Shown piece after piece: positions 51,101-63,328 of a DNA stretch of 64,000 nucleotides (within the stretch, counting starts at the first letter, position 1; each line of letters opens with the position of its first letter). The notes under the pieces were generated by a model that made no database searches, was not told where the DNA came from, and saw nothing but the letters and a program-made list of their open reading frames with translations. Source of the stretch: Brugia malayi (lineage: Eukaryota > Nematoda > Chromadorea > Rhabditida > Onchocercidae); contig NW_025062479.1 in assembly GCF_000002995.4 (NCBI RefSeq), forward strand, positions 19,588,721 through 19,652,720. The letters are read 5' to 3'. The position numbers and the translations under genes were made by a program.

Positions 51101-51919
51101 ATGAACGCTGATATATCTTACCCTCTTCTGTTCGTGAAAAAGGCATACCATAATTTTCCATTTCAATAACAGCACGAACCGCTTCACGAGTCATGTAATG
51201 TATAGCATTCTGATCTCCTAGCCAATCACTTCCTACAATCATGATAATAAATCACCATAACATGTACGAATAAATGACCCACATTAATGCCAAAATTATG
51301 TCTTGTTATCAAATTAAAACTGCAATATTAGCTAATAACTTCGCTTCACTGCAACAATGATACCTTTAACAGTATCGTAGAAATGCCATCGCCAATCATC
51401 CGGATTCATATTACCTAAAGCTGCATTAACACCTCCCTGAGCAGCAACCGTATGAGACCGTGTTGGAAATAACTTTGTAACTACCGCAACCTTCTGACCA
51501 CCTTCGCTGAGACCCATAGCAGCTCGTAAACCAGCTCCACCTGTAAATTTAGAGCCAAATCACAAACGGAAAAGAAAAAGAAAGGTTTCATATCACCAAA
51601 TCATTAGAAAATGCTTATCTAGTTCCTAAATCCTATCTTAATATTAAAAATTTCAAGAGCATCAAGTGAATACTGCATCAACCAAATCATTTATGAAATC
51701 TTATTCATTAAAATATGACCAGCTTTTACTATTAGTATTATGGAAAGAAAACGAATAATCAAATAACCAACCAGCTCCAACAACAACCGCATCGTATGCA
51801 TGATCCACAACACAATATTCAGCGATATTAGATGTCCTCGTTCCTTTACACACAGCTGATAACGAAAGTTTTCTTTGTTGACATGTTTTCGTCACCAAAC
51901 AACGGGCCGCACTTAGCAT
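48181..51919 (-). CDS. sdha-1: Succinate dehydrogenase flavoprotein subunit (SDHA), copy 1
   Basis: Twelve exons: 51772-51919, 51364-51540, 51055-51232, 50761-50940, 50326-50519, 50007-50213, 49594-49742, 49397-49515, 49109-49301, 48732-48926, 48509-48622 and 48181-48267; 646 residues, similar to human SDHA (664). SDHA oxidises succinate to fumarate in mitochondrial complex II, passing electrons through covalently bound FAD to the iron-sulfur subunit; in parasitic nematodes it can run in reverse as fumarate reductase. The N-terminus ([20 protein letters not shown]) is a basic mitochondrial presequence. Visible motifs are the dinucleotide fold [13 protein letters not shown], the flavinylated His in [62 protein letters not shown], the substrate-site HYNMGGIPT, the [20 protein letters not shown] loop and the C-terminal HYRPVID with IRSY. 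All FAD and catalytic residues look intact, so this is the conventional copy. Confidence 0.97.
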
Positions 51920-52025
51920 CCCTATGATGAAATATTGATCAGTATTTTAATTTATTCCAGTTACACTAATTGTAAAATTAGTTATCTTTACGAACACGCT
52001 AGCTCATTAGTAATTTAACCTATGT

Positions 52026-52128
52026 GAAAGGGAAAGTTAATTATCTATTTGTGATTGAATAATTATTTGAAAGGGAAAGTTAATTATCTATTTGTGATTG
52101 AATAATTATTTATGATTGAATAATTCGT
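52026..52128. repeat. 43-bp tandem repeat, two copies plus a partial
   Basis: The unit starting gaaagggaaagttaattatc begins at 52026 and again at 52069, with the distal part (gattgaataattattt-like) partly repeated a third time up to about 52128. It lies about 110 bp upstream of the SDHA copy 1 start codon. Confidence 0.85.
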
Positions 52129-52969
52129 TCTGGATGATAAATTCATCACAGCAAACAAGCCGTTGTTTCTTTCTATAGAGAAATAGATATATTAATGGTA
52201 ATGTATTTGAAGAGTAACCTAACAGGTACAGTAAATCAATTAGCAGCATTATTTCTTTTCACATTAGCAGTACTATTTCAGAGCAAACTTTAGACTAGCT
52301 AATATTTATAATAGTAGGGTCTTTTGAAAAACATCTTTTATTCATTATCAATAATTTTTCACTTATCTTAGTCTGAGTAAAACGCAAAAATTATCGAAAG
52401 AATGGGATAGTAGAGTTGTAGGCATATTTTGATTTGATATCTACTGGTATTTATTATAATGTTATGTAGCTACCAATGCCTACCTATTCTATTTACCTAA
52501 CTTAAATTATCTCATTCAAATGATTATTTAGAGGAAGAAAAAAAGAATCATTCTAGTGAAGAAAGTCGTAAAACGATTAATGGTAATACAAACACATAGA
52601 AAAACGAATGTGAAGGATATCAGCAGTGGAACTAAACAGTAACATAGGATGCATGCAAATAGTAAAACTAGTATCACGTACGTGAGTAAAACGTGGGTAT
52701 GTATAGAAGATAAATGTTACACCATGTGAAGGAATTTTTCAGTATTGAACTAAACGATTCACATACCTTCCCAAGTGCAACTACTTCCGTAGAAGAAATA
52801 ACAGGAAAGACAAGGAAGACAGGACATCAACAGGACATCACAATGAAACTACCCACAATCCATCCGAAATCCAGGCGCAGGTGCAAGATGATGTCGGCTG
52901 GGCTATGCGCCGTTGGTTTATGCTTGTACACGCTCATATAGACCGTACTTCAAGCACTTTGTCACACAT

Positions 52970-52986
52970 ACACACACACACAGACA

Positions 52987-53023
<37 letters not shown>

Positions 53024-53028
53024 AGACA
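52970..53028. repeat. CA-rich microsatellite
   Basis: An interrupted (CA)n run with CAGA interruptions. A simple sequence repeat likely to vary in length between individuals. Confidence 0.9.
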
Positions 53029-53581
53029 GGAGGCGCCAGTAGGTGGGACGAGATGTCATGACAATGTGCATCAGTCCACTTAGTCTGCACTTCTAGTGTC
53101 ATCACTTGCAATTAGGGGGAAAGTGGGCAGGAATATTTACCCAGAATAAACTGCAAGCATCGTCTTGTCAATTCACCCTTCTGATTACTTGAACAAGATT
53201 TGCCTAAATTAGATTTTATAAAGATACAAAAATTTATATGAGTAAGTGTGAGAATTATATGTGTTAGTAATTGTACAAGTTATATGAGGAGATACCGTTA
53301 ATAGTAGTAGACTTAACCTTATCAGTTTTACTCAGTCGGTCAGTAATACATTTTTATTATCTGTTGTCTTCTTCCTCCCTGCTTATATGAACGTTATGAT
53401 GTGAATTCAAATTTCACACAAAAATCATTTATTGATTTGTGTTTACGTTGAAATTTGTAATTTTAATAATAACAAGGAAAAACACGGCGGTGAAAAGATG
53501 AATTCAACGACATTTACGTAAACATTTCACGATATCATTCGTCAATGTTATAAATTTGACATTTTAGTGCTGACTTTTTTT

Positions 53582-56500
53582 TTAGTATTTTCGAATTATT
53601 GGTGGTATTGGTTCCACTTCATTCTCGTCCAGCGTTTGATCGATCACTGGTCGATAACTTAGCGCAACCTAAATTGTTTAATCTATTAAATTGCTCATTG
53701 AATTTTGATTTGACAAATTATATTATTATAGGAGATATTAAGAAAATCCATGTTCATAAAATATAGAAAAATAGGACAGAAGAAAAGAGGCTTTTTACAG
53801 TAGTTTATGTTACGACCCTTATATTGACTCATTAGCGCCGACCATTGACGAGTGCACGTCAGTCCTTTAATCACTGTTTATTCATTTTTGCAAGTCATAC
53901 AATCATCGCTGGTTAAAATATAGCAGTAAACTTCCTTAATTTAAGAACTATGGGACATGTGTTTGATTCTGCTACCATTAATGAAAAGCATCATTTGGTG
54001 AATTAATACAATTCTCGGGAAAAGAACTGAGTAGATAAAAAGCAACAATAAATAACAATGAACAATCAAAATATTATACTTTTCCAGTTTCCGGATTTTG
54101 GCTAATGACTGTATGCTTACGCCAGTGTTCTTTGAATGGTTTCTTTATCTGTCCTGCCAGTGGTATAGAATAATCAAATTCATCTATTCGTTGCTGAAAC
54201 AAAGCTTGTTAATCGTAGCAGTTTAAAAGAAAAAAGTAACTTTTAAAAATAATTTTAAATTAATTCTTAGTATTAGTTACTTTGAAATTATCCCAAGCTA
54301 TTTTGCTCTTACTGCGCTGAAATTAATCTAAGCATAATTTACTTTAAAATCATCACGAGCATGAGCTCCTCTGGATTCTTTTCGAGCTTCTGCTGCACTG
54401 ATCGTCTGCATAGCACACAGCAATAAATTTTGCAGCTCTAATGTTTCAATAAGATCCGAATTCCAAATTAGTCCACGATCCAAAGTCTTCAGATGTTTTT
54501 GTTCACCAAAGATACTTTCCATCTTCTTAATGCCCTCCTGAAATTCAATTTTGCATCGCTAGAATAAATCTTTATTATTTATTATCATTACTATTACTTT
54601 TTTTATTGTTACTCTTACTTATTATTATTAAAATCATTATTGCTTTTAAAACCTTATTATTGCTTGATAACAAGCATAATGGTGGGTAATTCTAGAAATG
54701 AGAAAATAAAGAGGTAGATAAATAATAGGAAGGAGAAGAAAAAAGCGATTAAAAAAAAGTTAGATCCTTCCAGTAACTCTTTTCCATGTTAATTGCTTGT
54801 TTAATACCATTTATTTAACTAAATGAATTAGTTCCTATTGGCAATCTTTCATCATTTTAATATGATTCGATTTCTGTCAGTAAAATGAATTTATCCATTA
54901 CAGTAGTTGTGCTATGATATGAGAAATTGTCTTCTCTATTTAACTTCTAACTCTTAATTGTTTGTTTTTTATTCATTAATTTTGGTTTAAGATGTTCATT
55001 TCATAGTTGAAGTTCAAACCAGTATCACTAATTGCTTAGCACTTTTGCACCTGTAGAATATCGCCTCGTCGAAAGACAGCAGCATGTTTTTGCATTGTTT
55101 TTTGCATTTTTAACCTTAAAGCACCAGTATAGATGTCGCCTTTTGCAAAACGCATTTTATCCACGTTAGCAAGCGTAGCTTCACCCGCATTAGGCGGTAA
55201 ATCCGGAAGCTTAAAGTTGGTTAGTTTTGCTTGTTCCAATATGCTGTAAATATTTGATTAATAAAGCTTCTAAAAGTTACTATTTTACTAGAAAAAAAAA
55301 AAAATTAGAAAATTTAATTTTTTGGAAAAGGCGACAAACTAAGCTAAATTTCAATTTTCAGTTTCCCACACACAAATTATGCTACACTATCTTATTCTAT
55401 TTTTCATTCTAATATATATAATTAGAAATGAAGAAAGATGTTTTTCTTTTAAAAAGTAATACTTATTAGCACAAGCTCGTCCAAACACAACAGTATCAAG
55501 GAGAGAATTAGCGCCAAGTCGATTAGCACCATGTACTGAATGTGCTGCAGTTTCGCCACATGCAAATAATCCCGGGACTAACTGCAGTATTACATTTCTA
55601 ATAGTTTTATTTATTTTTTTTACTATAGTTTTGTTTTTCATTTGAAATTATTTACAGATTATTTAACTTATGATCTTTTCCTGTTTTCCTGTCTTTTATT
55701 TTATAATTATATTCCTCAAAGATCTTTCCAAATCATGAAAGATTTTTCAAGTATCCGATTTATGAAAAGCATTCATTTAACTATTCTTGTTCATTCTTTT
55801 TTCCTCACTTACTTTGCAAAGATATTACTTGAAATTTGATAGAACGAAACTTACTCGATCACCTTCACTATGTGAAAAAGTTATTACTTGTCCTTTATAA
55901 TCAGTTGGTATTCCACCCATATTGTAATGAACCGTTGGAATTACAGGTATTGGTTCTTTAGTCGCATCAACACCAGCAAATATTTTGGCCGTTTCCATTA
56001 TTCCTGTTGGTAAAAAAAAAAAAAAAAAAAAAAAATTAATTTTCAAATAAAATTTTTTACAGGGCTTTTTTTTTTAATATTCATGTAAAAGATGGTTTTA
56101 TTTTATAATTCAATGTAAATATATGTATATATCGGAAGATTTAATGCAATAGATTTTCTATTTACAGTGTAACTAAACTGCCGGAAAGGAATGCAATTAT
56201 CAATTTTTCAGACTCGAAGATTTTTTTATTTATTAACTGTAACTTTGTTAATTAGATTATTAGTTATATAAATATATAGACCTGGTAATTTGTTATGCAA
56301 GTAATCTGCAGGGATATGATGAAGCTGCAAGTATATATGGTCATTTTCTTTGCCAACTCCTCGACCTTCGATTATTTCAATGGTCATTGCTCTGGACACA
56401 ACATCTCGAGATGCCAAATCTAATGCTTTTGGAGCATACTTTTTCATGAATCGTTCACCTTTACTATTTACTAAGTAACCACCTTCTCCTATAATCCTAG

Positions 56501-58898
56501 TCATTTAAAAAATTCTCATATAATCAAAAAATGATATTTAATGCACTTGTTTTTTAATGATTATAATGATATTACTGAATTAACGACTGGTTATTGTTCA
56601 AACACTCAAAAAAAAAGGGATATTAGCAAAAAATTGACAGGAAGAATTATAAACAATTTAGTTACCTCGTGATCCTTCTGTAATCAGACAACCAACACCA
56701 TAAATTCCGGTTGGATGGAATTGGATAAATTCCATATCGGTTGTTTGTAAACCGGCACGAATGACCATTGCATTACCATCACCAGTGGTACTATGTGCTG
56801 TAGTGCAACTAAAATAAGCTCGTCCAAAGCCACCTGTTGCCAAGACAGTAAATGGTGCCCTACAAGTAATAAACATTTTTTCCATTATATTTCCCGAACT
56901 ACCGTTGTCATTTATTATATAATATCGCATTGCATAGGAAATTATTGGGAAATTATTATTCCATGACGCTTATTATATGTGATAATACAAATGAGCAATT
57001 AATGTATAAAAAGTAAATTAACCGGAAACGATGGAATGTTCCATCTTCAAGATTCATCGCAATTATCCCAATACATCGTTTATCACTCATAAGAAGATCA
57101 AGCGCAAAAAATTCGATATAATAGTCGCAATGAAATTGTAACGATGTGCCGTAAAGTGTATGAAGCATTGAATGACCCGTACGGTCTGCTACAGCACATG
57201 TACTACGAACGAAAGCAATGATTAAAATTACTTTAATCTTTTAAGATAATGAATTTTCTTTTGTTTCGAAGCGATGGTTAATTGAAAGTGTACTATAAAT
57301 CCTTATAATCATTTGATTAACCATTGTGATATTTGAAATAAAAAGGAATTAAAAAAAGACGTGTAGAAATATTTGAGCTAAGATAAAATGTGAATAAAAT
57401 ATTTTCATAAATCATTAAATTAACGTATTTTTTAATAAGAAAAAGTATTGACTTCCTCTGAAATAAACCTTTCCACGTGTAAAATGTTTGTTGAAAAGAT
57501 TTAAAATATGATTTAATTAAATTCACTCTATGTCAAATCTTGCAAATAATTTTTGGTTTTCTCATTAAGAAGTGAATTTAAATTATCGTAAATAGAAAAA
57601 GCTTTTACAAACCGTTTAGCAACTCCTCCTTTTCCATAATTATTACTCTGTCCACCAAATGAGCGTTGATAAATTTTTCCTTCAGCTGTTCTCGAGAATG
57701 GCATCCCATAATTTTCTAATTCAATTACCGCTCGAACAGCATCTTTTGTTAGATAATGTATAGCATTTTGATCACCCAACCAATCACTTCCTATATTTTT
57801 ACATTCTACTTTTCAACCCAAATCAGAAGTGTTTTGATGGAATGTGAAAGAAATTAAAATTTTGCCACCAAATAGTTTAGTAATTTTTTGTTACCAAAAT
57901 TTGTCATAATGCCATTGCTTAAAATTCAAATATGTGATGTTAAAAAGATGATTTGATACCTTAAAATTTTGGTTACCACATACAATTAATTGTTTCAAAT
58001 CTTTAATCATTTGAAAAGTTCCATGAAATCAGTAACCTTTTACAGTGTCATAAAAATGCCATTTCCAGTTATCCGGATTCATACTACCAATTGCTGCATT
58101 AATACCTCCTTGTGCAGCTACAGTATGCGATCTTGTTGGAAATAATTTTGTTATGACCGCCACTCGTAAGCCACCTTCACCTAGACGTGCTGCTGCTCGT
58201 AAACCTGCTCCACCTGGAACAAGCAATTATTAATAAAATTTGTCCATCAATGGTAAGTGGAAGATAGTAGTAAAGTAGAACTAATTAATAACGTTTGGTT
58301 CTAATTTTTTAAAAAAGAAAAAAAAAAACAAATTTTTAGAAGGAAAAGAATTTGATGGAAAATCTTACATAGTTCATCAATTGTAAGAATATCTATTAAA
58401 TAAAGAAATGAAATAGAATCTGTAATAAACGAACTCGTTATTCTTACTATAGTTTTATCATTTATTAGTAAATGATTGTTACATGATAGCATTATCAATG
58501 GTAAAACAAGCAAATTTATTGAAAGCAATAAATGGTATCTTAATTGTTAATTATTAATTAGCATATCAAGTATATACAATAACGATGAATGAGTTTACCA
58601 TTATTATTATTGCATCTCTTACTCTACTTTTATATCAACAAAAAATGCACAACTTTTTATTTGCTAATTGTTATCAGTTAGGAGCATATATGATAAATTA
58701 TTAGATGATACTTAAAGTTAATAGCTTCCTTTTAAAATCGTAATCAGACAAACCAGCTCCAACAACAATTGCATCATAATTATGATCGATAATAGTATAA
58801 TTTGCAATATATGTCTTCTTTGCGCGACAATTTATTAGTGATGTCAAACCATTCCGAACATTTTTTTGATTTATCAATGCACTTGCCAAGCGTAACAT
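53582..58898 (-). CDS. sdha-2: Succinate dehydrogenase flavoprotein subunit (SDHA), copy 2 (tandem paralogue)
   Basis: Twelve exons: 58754-58898, 58037-58213, 57613-57790, 57023-57202, 56666-56859, 56282-56488, 55855-56003, 55463-55581, 55051-55243, 54343-54537, 54080-54193 and 53582-53668; 645 residues. Every exon except the first has exactly the same length and phase as in copy 1, so the pair arose by tandem gene duplication. The presequence differs ([20 protein letters not shown]). Conserved: [10 protein letters not shown] with the flavin-binding His, [31 protein letters not shown] and SYRPVID. Differences from copy 1 fall in core motifs: [11 protein letters not shown] for [18 protein letters not shown] for [16 protein letters not shown] for ACGEAAAHS, and CAVADR for CCVADR. 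No frameshift or stop was seen, so it is probably expressed. A stage- or oxygen-specific isoform, as with larval and adult flavoproteins in Ascaris, is an inference from family knowledge. Confidence 0.96.
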
Positions 58899-60120
58899 TG
58901 TCGTACTTTGAAGAAAAGAAAAAATTTTTTAAATACTTAAGAAATTTGTTTTAAAGATAAAATATATTAAAAGTACAAAAAAAAAAAATTATGAAGAAAT
59001 TCTACCAGGATGTATCGTACTACCTGCTTTGATTCGAAAAAAACACACAATAAATCTAATGCGTAATTTTGGCCTTCTTGAAAGATATAAAAATTTGCAT
59101 AAAAAAATCAATGCATGATAGAATTCTTGATGCTAGTGTTTTAGTTCTGCATCTTACACACCCTTTTTTTGCTCATCTAATTTCATTTACTATATCTTCA
59201 AGTTTTTTTTTTTTTTTTTTTTTATGTCTAAATGAAATTAATGTTTGCACTGATAAAATATTAATATCATAAATAAAAGTGCTTCAAATCAATCACAATT
59301 ATAATATTGTTTTTTTTTTTTTTTTTGAAAGTTCATTAACAAAAGCAGGCATATTTGATTTATTAATGGAATTCATCGAATAAAATAATACAATTGACAA
59401 ATCATTTCTTCTGATACAAATAAACCCGCTTATACGAGATGTTTGCTTGAATAATAAGAGAAATACTGCCAACTAAATAAATATAAACAGTAATTAAACA
59501 AATGTACATAATTACTTTATTACTCATAATTGTAAAGTAGTAGTATATGAGAAAAATAAAAAACAATCATCAATGTCATCATTTCCTGTTTATACAATCA
59601 GTATATATTGCAATATGTACGCATGAAGCGAAACAATTTGTACAAAGGAAATGAAGTTGCAATTTAATTAATTAAATTAAATGTATAAAAACTTAAGCAC
59701 AATAATTTTCGTTTCATTCTTTTTTATTTTTTATGTTTAAAATTTTGCATATTAAAAATGTTCTATTTGTTGAAATTCGAAACTTTTTAAAACATTTCAG
59801 CCTTCAAATTCTCCTAACATTGCGTTTCATATAAACTGAAAAGATTTTGAAAGCTCAAAAAGACTAAGTAACATAAACTGATAAACTTGTTTCTAAAAGA
59901 AAAAAGAAGGAAACGAGGTAGAAGTGATAATATAGCATTAGGTTATCACACAATACCTTTTATGAATTAAAACCCAATTAAAATACCTAATAACAAATAA
60001 TTAGACCTAAAAATTTTTTACGATAGCTGAAGCACATTTTTTTTTCTCTCGACTCTTTTTAGCTTTGGATAGCGAGAAAAAGAAAAAAATTGAATCAAAG
60101 TTAAGGTAGTACTATTGACC
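58899..60120. other. Spacer between SDHA copy 2 and the transporter gene
   Basis: Contains the SDHA copy 2 upstream region and the 3' flank of the SLC17-type gene. Poly-T runs at 59202-59223 and 59309-59326; no coding evidence beyond chance frames. Confidence 0.5.
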
Positions 60121-63100
60121 TTAGACAGGTGTGGGAAGTGTTTCGGCATGATAAGCTGAAGATATTGTTTCGGCAGTCTTGCTAATATTCATGTTCATAT
60201 CTTTCTTCTCAGATCCAGCTGATTCTTTTTCCCTCAATTTCGGGATTGCCCATGATTGTAGATCAGCGGAACCCCAAAGAGTAAAAAATATCACAGGTAA
60301 GAAAGCAACAATTGCTGATATCGTATAAAGAAGTTTCCACTGACTATCTGAACCGGACCACGAATGTAGAATCAATCCATTTGTCAGCTTATTCACAATG
60401 CTTAAATTATTGAAAAAATCATGCCACCTTTGTTTTTTAAAATGATGATAAGTGCATCAAAATTTTTGTGATGGTGAACTTTTCACCATTAACACCATCA
60501 AACATTTCGAATTACTGTTTAGGAGGATATCTTGATAATTTCTTCATATTCTTCGTAATTATCATTAGATATTGCCTCTTCAAAATATAATCAATCGTTT
60601 TTTATGACAAATTTAGATATTCTAATTAAAAAATAAGAACTAATCGAGTTCAAATTCTATCATAGGAACAATATTTACTAAAAATCAATTTAAAATTTTT
60701 TGCAAATATTAAACGAGCAACTAACTTAGCTATATGTCCAGCGGAAAAAGCAATGCCTGTAATGGAACCTGTATATGCCGGACCTATCTGTAATAATGCA
60801 GTAAATACACCAGGAGTGTGTAAACCTGAAATTGCTATAAGGTAAATTTCTAAATGATAAAAACTTCTATTCAATTTTTTTTTTTTTTTTTGCAAAAATA
60901 CCTTAATTAATAATTTAATCAACAAAAACAAAACAAAAACAAAAAAGGAAAAAGAAGAAAAAAAAATATTGCAATGATTGCTAAAAATCATACGATTAAT
61001 AAATTAGTAAAAATGAGTTCTTAATTTGGTTAAATTAATAATTACCAGCAAATGCATTTGCAACACAAACGACAATCAATGCTTGCATGTCATGTGTTAT
61101 CAGCGGTATGATAAAGAGACCAAAGGCAAGACCAGCTGAACCGATTCCATTGAATGATTTAACAAGAATTGTCCTTTTCATCACACAGCATCCATTTTTT
61201 CTTGCACTCAGACAAGACGAAAGTGATGATGAAAGATTCTTACTGATCCATAATGCTAGTAGTGGCAGTGCAGAATATAAAGTGCTGCGAACATCCGACA
61301 GGTGAAGTACTTCTTTCATATAAATGGGTAGTAACTAAAAGTATCGATCAGTTTCGTATATATTACAATTCATCAATAAATTTGGTATTTGTATGAGTCA
61401 CATGTATGCAAATTCCGTTTTTCTCCTTTTTTCTTTGCTCATAAGTGTATAATGTTGTAAATAAAGTTTTAACAATTATAAAATAATTACTGTTGTAGTG
61501 ATAACGAGCGGATATTCTTGGCAAACTACTGCTAATATTCCCATAATGAATGGACGTGATATTAGTAATTCTTTCCATGGTGTATTTTTCCGTTCTTTCC
61601 TCTAACAAAATGATAAATTAAAGTTATAAATTTATTAAAATATGAAATTTTAGTCATTTTTTTTTTTCACAAGATGCAAAATTTACAATTCCTTTTTTGT
61701 TTTCAAATTTGCTGCTTATATGAAATTATGCAAATTTTTAGTTTTTGTTAGCTATGCAAAAAAAAAAAAAAAAAAAAAAAAAACCGATAGTTTTTTCATC
61801 TGAAGTTAATCACAAAAAAATTTGATTGAAAAATAAGTTCATAAAGAAAAAGAAAAGGATTTGAAATGAAACGAAACAGTAGTGTTGAAAAGGCTTTTAT
61901 TATCCATTATTTATTGTCAACAAATTTATATTTCATTCATTAAAATTTAAACGATAATAATAAAGAAATATTTTAACTTTTTTTTTTTTTTTTAATAAAA
62001 GGAAAAAAATTTCCAATTTAGGATGCTTTTCTTTTTAACAAATAAACAAATTACCTTTCCCAAAGATTCTTCGCTAATTTTCCTCAAAATATACATTTTT
62101 TCTTCATTTTTTACGAAATAATGCTTTGATGGCTTATCAGCTGACATAATCAACCAGATAAGTAGCATAAGCGCAGCAATTATTGCCGAAATATAAAATG
62201 TAAATTTCCAACCGCCAAATGTATCTTTTCTGAGACAAACCCATCCGGACACTGGCAAAATAAGTAAACTTCCTGAAAATAAATATGTCTCAAATTCTTA
62301 TTTTAACTTTCAGCTGGATAAATTAAAACAAATTTTTTAATTTACTGTCAGAGCAGCACTAAAAAATTGTTTAAAAATGATATTTGACACGAATTACTTC
62401 CTGCATTCTTTTATAAATTCTCATTTCTTTTGTTTAGCAACATTATTATTTTTGGAGAAGCAAAAGCAAAAAACCAGTTTTCAAATTAAAATAATTGAAC
62501 TACATTTTTAAAACATAATCGATTAAATAAAACCAAGTCATCTAATAATCAAATATATTAATTAATTATTAATTAATCAACATGATTTTAAATCAGAAAT
62601 ATCCCTCTTAAGCAATGAATGATAACTACGTTTTAATCATTAATATATGTTTTTTTTTTTTTGAACTTGGAAATCAGTAATATATGAAAATTAGTGAAAT
62701 TGTAAATGCAAAGCAAAAATTGGAACCAATTTGTCGGCCACCCGTAATAAATCCAATAGCAAATGAACGCTCTTTCGGTGGAAACCATCGAACGATCATA
62801 GAGCTAATCGATGGAGTAAGGAAAGCATCAGCTATTCCACAAAGAATCCGAGCAATAATTGCAAAAATAAAATGTTTTGCAGCAAAAAGCGGTAATATCA
62901 TATTACTAATGATAGTGACAAATAGCGCCACAGCTACTGTCCATTTGCCATTTAAACGATCCGCTTGTGGACCAACCACTAACATAAAAAGAGAACCAAT
63001 ATTTTGCGCACATAATACCATACCTAAAATGTTAATTTTGGCAGCAATCTCGATCGATTCATTTTTGCATAATATTAGATATGAAATGACAAAATTTAAT

Positions 63101-63328
63101 CAAAAGGGAGAAGAACCTTGTTGAAGCATTGTCCAGTTTAAACGTTCATCAGCGTGACAAGACCGTATCTCAATATAATTTTGATTGCCATTAGCATTTG
63201 ACTGCGAAAGATGCTCTGAATCAGGCCTCTCATCAAATTTCATCCCAATTTTTGGCACTATGTTAGGTGAGCATGAATGTGTGATTCGTTCTGAGACGTT
63301 TAAACCTTTTTCCATATCATTTTGATAT
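60121..63328 (-). CDS. SLC17-type MFS anion transporter (5' end outside window)
   Basis: Seven exons join in phase: 63117-63328, 62727-63023, 62055-62272, 61491-61601, 61046-61334, 60726-60825 and 60121-60400. An ATG at 63315 would give about 497 residues, but SLC17 proteins have a first membrane helix before the glycosylated loop seen here (LNWTMLQQG), and the upstream acceptor suggests another exon beyond the window or unseen. Family features are GMVLCAQNIGSLFMLVVGPQ (helix 2 region), RILCGIADAFLTPSISSMIV, WFPPKERSFAIGFITGGRQI (the W.PP.ERS loop), LPIYMKEVLHLSDVRSTLYS, and LLYTISAIVAFLPVIFFTLW followed by WAIPKL near the C-terminus. SLC17 members move organic anions such as glutamate, sialic acid, urate or phosphate across vesicular, lysosomal or plasma membranes; the substrate cannot be read from the sequence. 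The tail ends ETLPTPV. Confidence 0.85.

Larger units (their letters stand above)
51920..53581. other. Spacer between the two SDHA genes
   Basis: Contains the upstream region of SDHA copy 1 and the 3' flank of copy 2. It holds a 43-bp tandem duplication (52026-52111), a CA/CAGA microsatellite (52970-53028) and a less AT-rich patch (52720-53110) that may be the copy 1 promoter region. No coding exon was recognised. Confidence 0.5.

Noticed and set aside
52714..52941. 75-codon plus-strand frame between the SDHA genes
   Set aside because: No signal, domain or splice evidence; it lies in the likely upstream region of SDHA copy 1.
62684..63124. 146-codon plus-strand frame
   Set aside because: Antisense of the conserved transporter exons at 62727-63023 and 63117-63328, which carry clear MFS motifs.
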